64,000 nucleotides of DNA, from positions 24,025 to 88,024 of the forward strand of contig NZ_JAJFAT010000012.1 of assembly GCF_020711195.1 (NCBI RefSeq). Reading direction: 5' to 3'. This stretch comes from Halanaerobium polyolivorans (GTDB lineage: Bacteria; Bacillota; Halanaerobiia; Halanaerobiales; Halanaerobiaceae). The position numbers and the translations under genes are program-made. Below the pieces are notes generated by a model. That model was not told where the DNA came from and searched no databases. It saw only the letters and a program-made list of their open reading frames with translations. This document shows positions 60,213 through 64,000 of the stretch, one piece after another (within the stretch, counting starts at the first letter, position 1; each line of letters begins with the position of its first letter).

Positions 60213-63200
60213 TCAAGCCTCCTGCTCAGATTCTGATTCTGCTTCACACTTGGGACAGTAATAATGTTCCCCCGCTAAATAACCATGTACAGGACAGATG
60301 CTAAAAGTTGGTGTTATTGTATAATAGGGAAGTTGAAAGTTTTCTGCAATTCTTTTAACTAATTTTTTGGTGCTTTTTATTGATGGCATTTTTTCACCTA
60401 AAAAACCATGCATCACAGTATTATGAATGAAAACTAAAGTGTTGTTACCTGCTAAATAATTATGGTTCAATTGAGTTGTAAGATCATAAAATTGATTATC
60501 TTCAACTTCTATTTTTGTGCTTTCTTCTACCATGACAACTGGTAATTGGCGTTTAATTTTTTGAGCAAGTCTTCTCTTTTCCTTAACTAGTTCCTCATTT
60601 TTTGCTCTGCTCTCTATGAAATCGAAATTAGGGAATACTATGCTATAATATTTTTGATTTTCTTCTTTACCAGCTCTTTTTTGCACCATTACCCCAGCTA
60701 TAGCAGAAATCTCTAAAATATCATCTATCATTTTTTCTGAACAACTTTTATATTCGGCACTACCCTTAATTGAATCTACTTCTCCACTGCTATCGATCAA
60801 AGCTAAAAGCAAGCTGTAAACATTCTTTTGAGTTAGCTGTTCTTTAATCTTTTGAGAAATCTTTTGATCTCCTCTTTTTTCCCCTTTATTAAAACCATAG
60901 TTAAAAAGAAATTTAGATAAGGCTTGATTTGTGCTAATTAATTGATATTTTTCATTTTCTCTGCAGGGGCTTATGATTTTACTATCTGCCTCAAAATACT
61001 CTTCAATAATTTTTACAACTTTTAATATTGTTTTTTTATCATCTGCAAATATATTTACCTGCTCTTTATTTGCTCTACTTTTAGCTTCATTTTGCGAAGT
61101 AGTTTTATAAAGGCTAATTAAACCTTGATCATAAAAATAACCTAAAAGCCAGATTAGATCTTTATTAAGTTGAGAATATATATCTGGATAAAGGTTATGC
61201 TGATTTTGTAATATATAATCTCCCTTTTCTAGTTGATCTGCTCTTTTTTCTATTACCCTATATTTTTGCTCTTTATTTTTTCGCTGTATAAAGACTTCCC
61301 CAGCAATATTTTCCCCAAATAGCTCATTTTTAGATTTAGGATTTACTAAAGCTATTTTTTCTTCTCCAACTGGCTCCATAACAAAAAATGGATGCCAATC
61401 ACTTGTTGTAATATCAAGACCTTTTTCAGCTTTAATTCTAATTTTATGATGTCTGCTGACATCTATAGATACTGCATCAGTAATTAAATCCCATTCTGCT
61501 TTATCAAAATCAGAATTATAACTTAAAGCCATGATGGGTTTAAGCTGTTCATAATTTTCAACTATATCTTCAATTTTCATTAAGCCTTTATCAGTTAGCA
61601 CTTTATTTCCTTTTTCAATACAGCCACCTGTATATTTAGACTGCAGTTCATCCTGTAATTCCAAAGCAGTAAATATATCGTCGGTTAAATTTACCGGCAG
61701 TTGGGTGGAGTTAGTATAATAAGGATCTGCACCTTCATTAATTACCCGCTCTTCATTGGCTGAAATAATGTTCTCACCGTACTTTTCTTTATCAAGTCTA
61801 GCAAATCTATATGCTGTTCCCTCTGCTGGAGTTGCCTCTAAATTATATAAGTTATCTGTTTCTTCTTGATATTGCTGTAATTTATCCCGCATTGCATCCA
61901 TAACTTCTAAAGCAAATTTTTGTCCTTCTTTAGAAGCAATATCTTTATCCATAAAATTTAATAAAGCTTCATTCATGCCATTTAAGCCAATTGTGTTAAA
62001 ATGGTTTTTCCAGTATTCATCAAAACGTTTTTTAACATCTCTTAAATAAAATTTAGAATATGGATATAGCCCCTGATCAGTAAGGTTTTCCAGTACTTTT
62101 CTTTTAATTTCAAGGCTCTCTTTGGCAACATCCATTAATTTATAAACACGCTGAATAAATTCTGCTTTATCAGCTGCTAAATAGCCAATTCTAGCCATGT
62201 TTAAAGTAACTACACCTATACTTCCTGTCATAGGATTAGCCCCAAACAAACCTCCCCCTCTTTTGCGCAGTTCTTCATTATCAAGGCGAAGCCGACAGCA
62301 CATAGAGCGAGCATCTTCTGGATTCATATCTGAATTAATAAAATTAGAAAAATATGGTATTCCGAATTTAGCAGTCATCTCCCAGACAGGATCAAGAACA
62401 GGATTATCCCATTCAAAATCATCAGTAATATTATAGGTAGGGATTGGAAAGGAAAACATTCTACCTTTAGCATCACCTTCCATCATAACTTCAGCAAATG
62501 CGCGGTTAAATTCATCCATTTCCTCTTGAAATTCTCCATATGTTTTAGATTTATATTCTCCACCGATAATTACCGCCTGCTCTTTTAAATAATTTGGCAC
62601 TTTAAGATCCATAGTGATATTTGTAAAAGGAGTCTGAAACCCAACCCTAGTAGGAACATTTATATTAAATAAAAACTCCTGCATGCTTTGTTTAACTTCT
62701 TCGTAATTAAGGTTATCATAAGCTATAAATGGTGCCAGATAAGTATCAAAATTTGAAAAAGCCATTGCCCCTGCTGCTTCTCCCTGCAGTGTATAATAAA
62801 AATTAACAATTTGACCAAGGGCTGTCTTTAAATGTTTTGGTGGAGTACTCTCAACTTTGGTAGGAACCCCTCTAAAACCAGTTCTCAAGAGATCCTCTAA
62901 ATCCCAGCCACAGCAGTAAACACTCAAATTACCTAAATCATGAATATGTAAATCACCACTGCTGTGTAAATTAGCTACCTCATCATTATAAATTTGCTGC
63001 AGCCAGTACTGACCAGTTACCTCTGAAGCAATAAAATTATTTAGACCCTGTAGTGAATAACTCATATTGGAGTTTTCATTAACCTTCCAGTCACTTCGAT
63101 CTAAATAATTATCCATAATATTTACTGCATCTGCAAATAGCTTTTTGGTATCACGAAGTTTAGCGTGCTTTTCTCTATATAGTATGTATGCTTTTGCAAC

Positions 63201-63443
63201 ATCTGCATAGCCTTTTTCTATTAAGACTTTTTCTACAAGATCCTGAATTTGTTCAACTTCAACTATCCCACCATCTTTAAAAAATATTTTTAAATATGAT
63301 ATAACCTCAGAACAAATTTCATCTCCAATTTTATCATTACTACTTTCTACAGCTTCAGCAGCCTTAATAACTGCTGTCTTGATTTTATCAGCATTAAAAT
63401 CTACTTTTTTGCCATTTCTTTTTTTGACATATTTTACGCCCAT
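60213..63443 (-). CDS. nrdD: Anaerobic (class III) ribonucleoside-triphosphate reductase NrdD, intein-containing and lacking the glycyl-radical tail
   Basis: The 1076-residue precursor has an N-terminal ATP-cone (YVKKRNGKKVDFNADKIKTA), the catalytic core with FSFPIPTYNIT and SMCCRLRLDNEELRKRGGGL (C382/C383, thiyl radical region), and a C-terminal zinc site CPVHGYLAGEHYYCPKC (1050-1066). Residues 608-1008 are an intein inserted in the conserved YTGG/TVMHGFLGE block; removing it gives a 675-residue protein. The protein ends EAESESEQEA with no RVxGY radical motif; that motif is in the ORF at 59323-59457. AGGGGG precedes the ATG. A cobalamin riboswitch lies upstream. Confidence 0.95.
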   Translation of the reverse strand: MGVKYVKKRNGKKVDFNADKIKTAVIKAAEAVESSNDKIGDEICSEVISYLKIFFKDGGIVEVEQIQDLVEKVLIEKGYADVAKAYILYREKHAKLRDTKKLFADAVNIMDNYLDRSDWKVNENSNMSYSLQGLNNFIASEVTGQYWLQQIYNDEVANLHSSGDLHIHDLGNLSVYCCGWDLEDLLRTGFRGVPTKVESTPPKHLKTALGQIVNFYYTLQGEAAGAMAFSNFDTYLAPFIAYDNLNYEEVKQSMQEFLFNINVPTRVGFQTPFTNITMDLKVPNYLKEQAVIIGGEYKSKTYGEFQEEMDEFNRAFAEVMMEGDAKGRMFSFPIPTYNITDDFEWDNPVLDPVWEMTAKFGIPYFSNFINSDMNPEDARSMCCRLRLDNEELRKRGGGLFGANPMTGSIGVVTLNMARIGYLAADKAEFIQRVYKLMDVAKESLEIKRKVLENLTDQGLYPYSKFYLRDVKKRFDEYWKNHFNTIGLNGMNEALLNFMDKDIASKEGQKFALEVMDAMRDKLQQYQEETDNLYNLEATPAEGTAYRFARLDKEKYGENIISANEERVINEGADPYYTNSTQLPVNLTDDIFTALELQDELQSKYTGGCIEKGNKVLTDKGLMKIEDIVENYEQLKPIMALSYNSDFDKAEWDLITDAVSIDVSRHHKIRIKAEKGLDITTSDWHPFFVMEPVGEEKIALVNPKSKNELFGENIAGEVFIQRKNKEQKYRVIEKRADQLEKGDYILQNQHNLYPDIYSQLNKDLIWLLGYFYDQGLISLYKTTSQNEAKSRANKEQVNIFADDKKTILKVVKIIEEYFEADSKIISPCRENEKYQLISTNQALSKFLFNYGFNKGEKRGDQKISQKIKEQLTQKNVYSLLLALIDSSGEVDSIKGSAEYKSCSEKMIDDILEISAIAGVMVQKRAGKEENQKYYSIVFPNFDFIESRAKNEELVKEKRRLAQKIKRQLPVVMVEESTKIEVEDNQFYDLTTQLNHNYLAGNNTLVFIHNTVMHGFLGEKMPSIKSTKKLVKRIAENFQLPYYTITPTFSICPVHGYLAGEHYYCPKCEAESESEQEA
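60420..61622 (-). other. Intein within NrdD (residues 608-1008) with degenerate LAGLIDADG endonuclease
   Basis: The 401-residue intein starts at Cys608 (CIEKGNKVLTDKG), has block B DITTSDWHPFFV, and ends FYDLTTQLNHNYLAG followed by LVFIHN, with terminal His-Asn and Thr1009 as the +1 residue. All splicing residues are present. The two endonuclease motifs read LLGYFYDQG and LLALIDSSG; the catalytic aspartate position is Gln773 and Ser886 respectively, so homing activity is probably lost. Confidence 0.93.
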
Positions 63444-63535
63444 CCGAATATCCCCCTATTTATCAAATAACACATCTTTGCAAAACTTGTTAATATTTAC
63501 TTATTCTTGACAGAATTTATATCTCCTGCTTAAAA

Positions 63536-63571
63536 CAAAAAGAAATCCCTTCCGAAAAATATCGCAAGGGA
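63536..63571 (-). terminator. Intrinsic terminator of cobalamin riboswitch 4
   Basis: On the minus strand TCCCTT and AAGGGA (63571-63566 and 63551-63546) pair, extended by CGA/TCG inside, and are followed by TTTCTTTTTG. It lies between the aptamer and nrdD. Confidence 0.7.
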
Positions 63572-63639
63572 GTTATAAATCAAATTTCAGTTTGATTAAC
63601 TTTCACCCCCCTCATATCCCGTGAGTTTATGGTGATTAA

Positions 63640-63800
63640 ATATGGCAGGTCTTCCGGCTTGGTTTGCAATGCAGACTCTCTTCCCGGTTTCCCAGTGAGA
63701 TAATAGTCTTATCTTAAACCTTACGGCGGCGGGACCGCAGAGGACTTTAACCTCTTTCCCATTTTAATGTAATCATTAATTTCAGCATTTAAGGCTAAAA
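63640..63800 (-). promoter_or_regulatory. Cobalamin riboswitch 4 (upstream of nrdD-nrdG)
   Basis: The minus strand has AATGGGAAAGAGGTTAAAGT, the core CCCGCCGCCGTAAGG (a variant of the usual GCCACTG) and a perfect B12-box AAGCCGGAAGACCTGCC. It is more diverged from riboswitches 1-3 than they are from each other. Cobalamin should repress the B12-independent reductase. Confidence 0.9.
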
Positions 63801-64000
63801 AAATCATTACAACCTATATTTAATAATATTAAATTTTAATTTACTATTAATTTCCTAAATTTTCATTCAACTTATCTATATCTTATAATATTTCTTAGTC
63901 AAAAAGCAAATTTTATTTTTTTTAGATTGTGTCAAATAACTTTTGGAAATGAGATAAGACTCCCTTATATATTTTTTAAAAAGCTAATGCTTTTATTGCT
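63801..64000. other. AT-rich upstream region with a candidate promoter
   Basis: No gene is visible. On the minus strand TTGACT (63902-63897) and TATAGA (63880-63875), 16 bases apart, may be the promoter for the riboswitch-nrdD transcript. Confidence 0.4.

Noticed and set aside
1..64000. CRISPR arrays, tRNA or rRNA genes, prophage or conjugative modules
   Set aside because: No regularly spaced repeats, cloverleaf-like tRNA blocks, rRNA segments or phage genes were recognised.

Overview
The window looks like a chromosomal segment of a low-GC, strictly anaerobic Firmicutes-type bacterium. Halanaerobiales/Halanaerobium is my best guess, inferred from AT-rich DNA, strong Shine-Dalgarno sites, many TTG starts, the oxygen-independent cobalamin route, and class III ribonucleotide reductase. 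Nearly every gene is on the minus strand. The only plus-strand genes are a TspO-like membrane protein, a P1-family peptidase and a decayed transporter.

Layout, in the direction of minus-strand transcription. (a) 64.0-59.0 kb: a cobalamin riboswitch precedes nrdD-nrdG (oxygen-sensitive class III ribonucleotide reductase and its activase). NrdD carries an intein, and its glycyl-radical tail is encoded by a separate 44-residue ORF beyond nrdG. A cold-shock gene follows. (b) 58.8-53.6 kb: molybdenum module with a MocA-like nucleotidyltransferase, a ModE regulator, a ModE-type operator, a FecCD-type (MolABC-like) importer and XdhC-like maturation proteins. (c) 53.5-46 kb: a peptidase, an oligopeptide importer without ATPases, azlCD, a threonine aldolase-like enzyme, phoU, and an AbgT remnant. 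(d) 44.7-39.9 kb: a YgiQ radical SAM protein and larE-larB-larC for the nickel-pincer cofactor, with larC split by a probable programmed -1 frameshift. (e) 39.8-35.3 kb: nikR with a palindromic operator, another FecCD-type importer, and a TrmO-FmdE-zinc-finger fusion. (f) 34.5-32.8 kb: an intact insertion sequence with an 8-bp target duplication. (g) 32.5-28.6 kb: a riboswitch-controlled ECF cobalt/nickel transporter (CbiO, CbiM, CbiQ) with NikL/NikK-like extracytoplasmic subunits in place of CbiN. (h) 28.5-8.8 kb: a CobC-like phosphatase, then a second riboswitch and an operon of about 18.5 kb with the anaerobic cobalamin genes. (i) 8.7-1.8 kb: hemA, a siroheme-type dehydrogenase, a HemC-CobA-HemD fusion, hemB and hemL. 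(j) 1.8 kb to the edge: a riboswitch-controlled cobalamin importer (btuF and a truncated btuC).

Together (g)-(j) encode almost everything needed to import cobalt, make uroporphyrinogen III from glutamyl-tRNA, convert it anaerobically to adenosylcobalamin, and import corrinoids. No gene for 5,6-dimethylbenzimidazole synthesis is seen. The island as a whole serves metal cofactors: Co, Ni and Mo uptake and cofactor assembly, each with its own regulator (cobalamin riboswitch, NikR, ModE). The B12-independent reductase NrdDG is also under a cobalamin riboswitch, which suggests (inference) that a B12-dependent class II reductase exists elsewhere in the genome.
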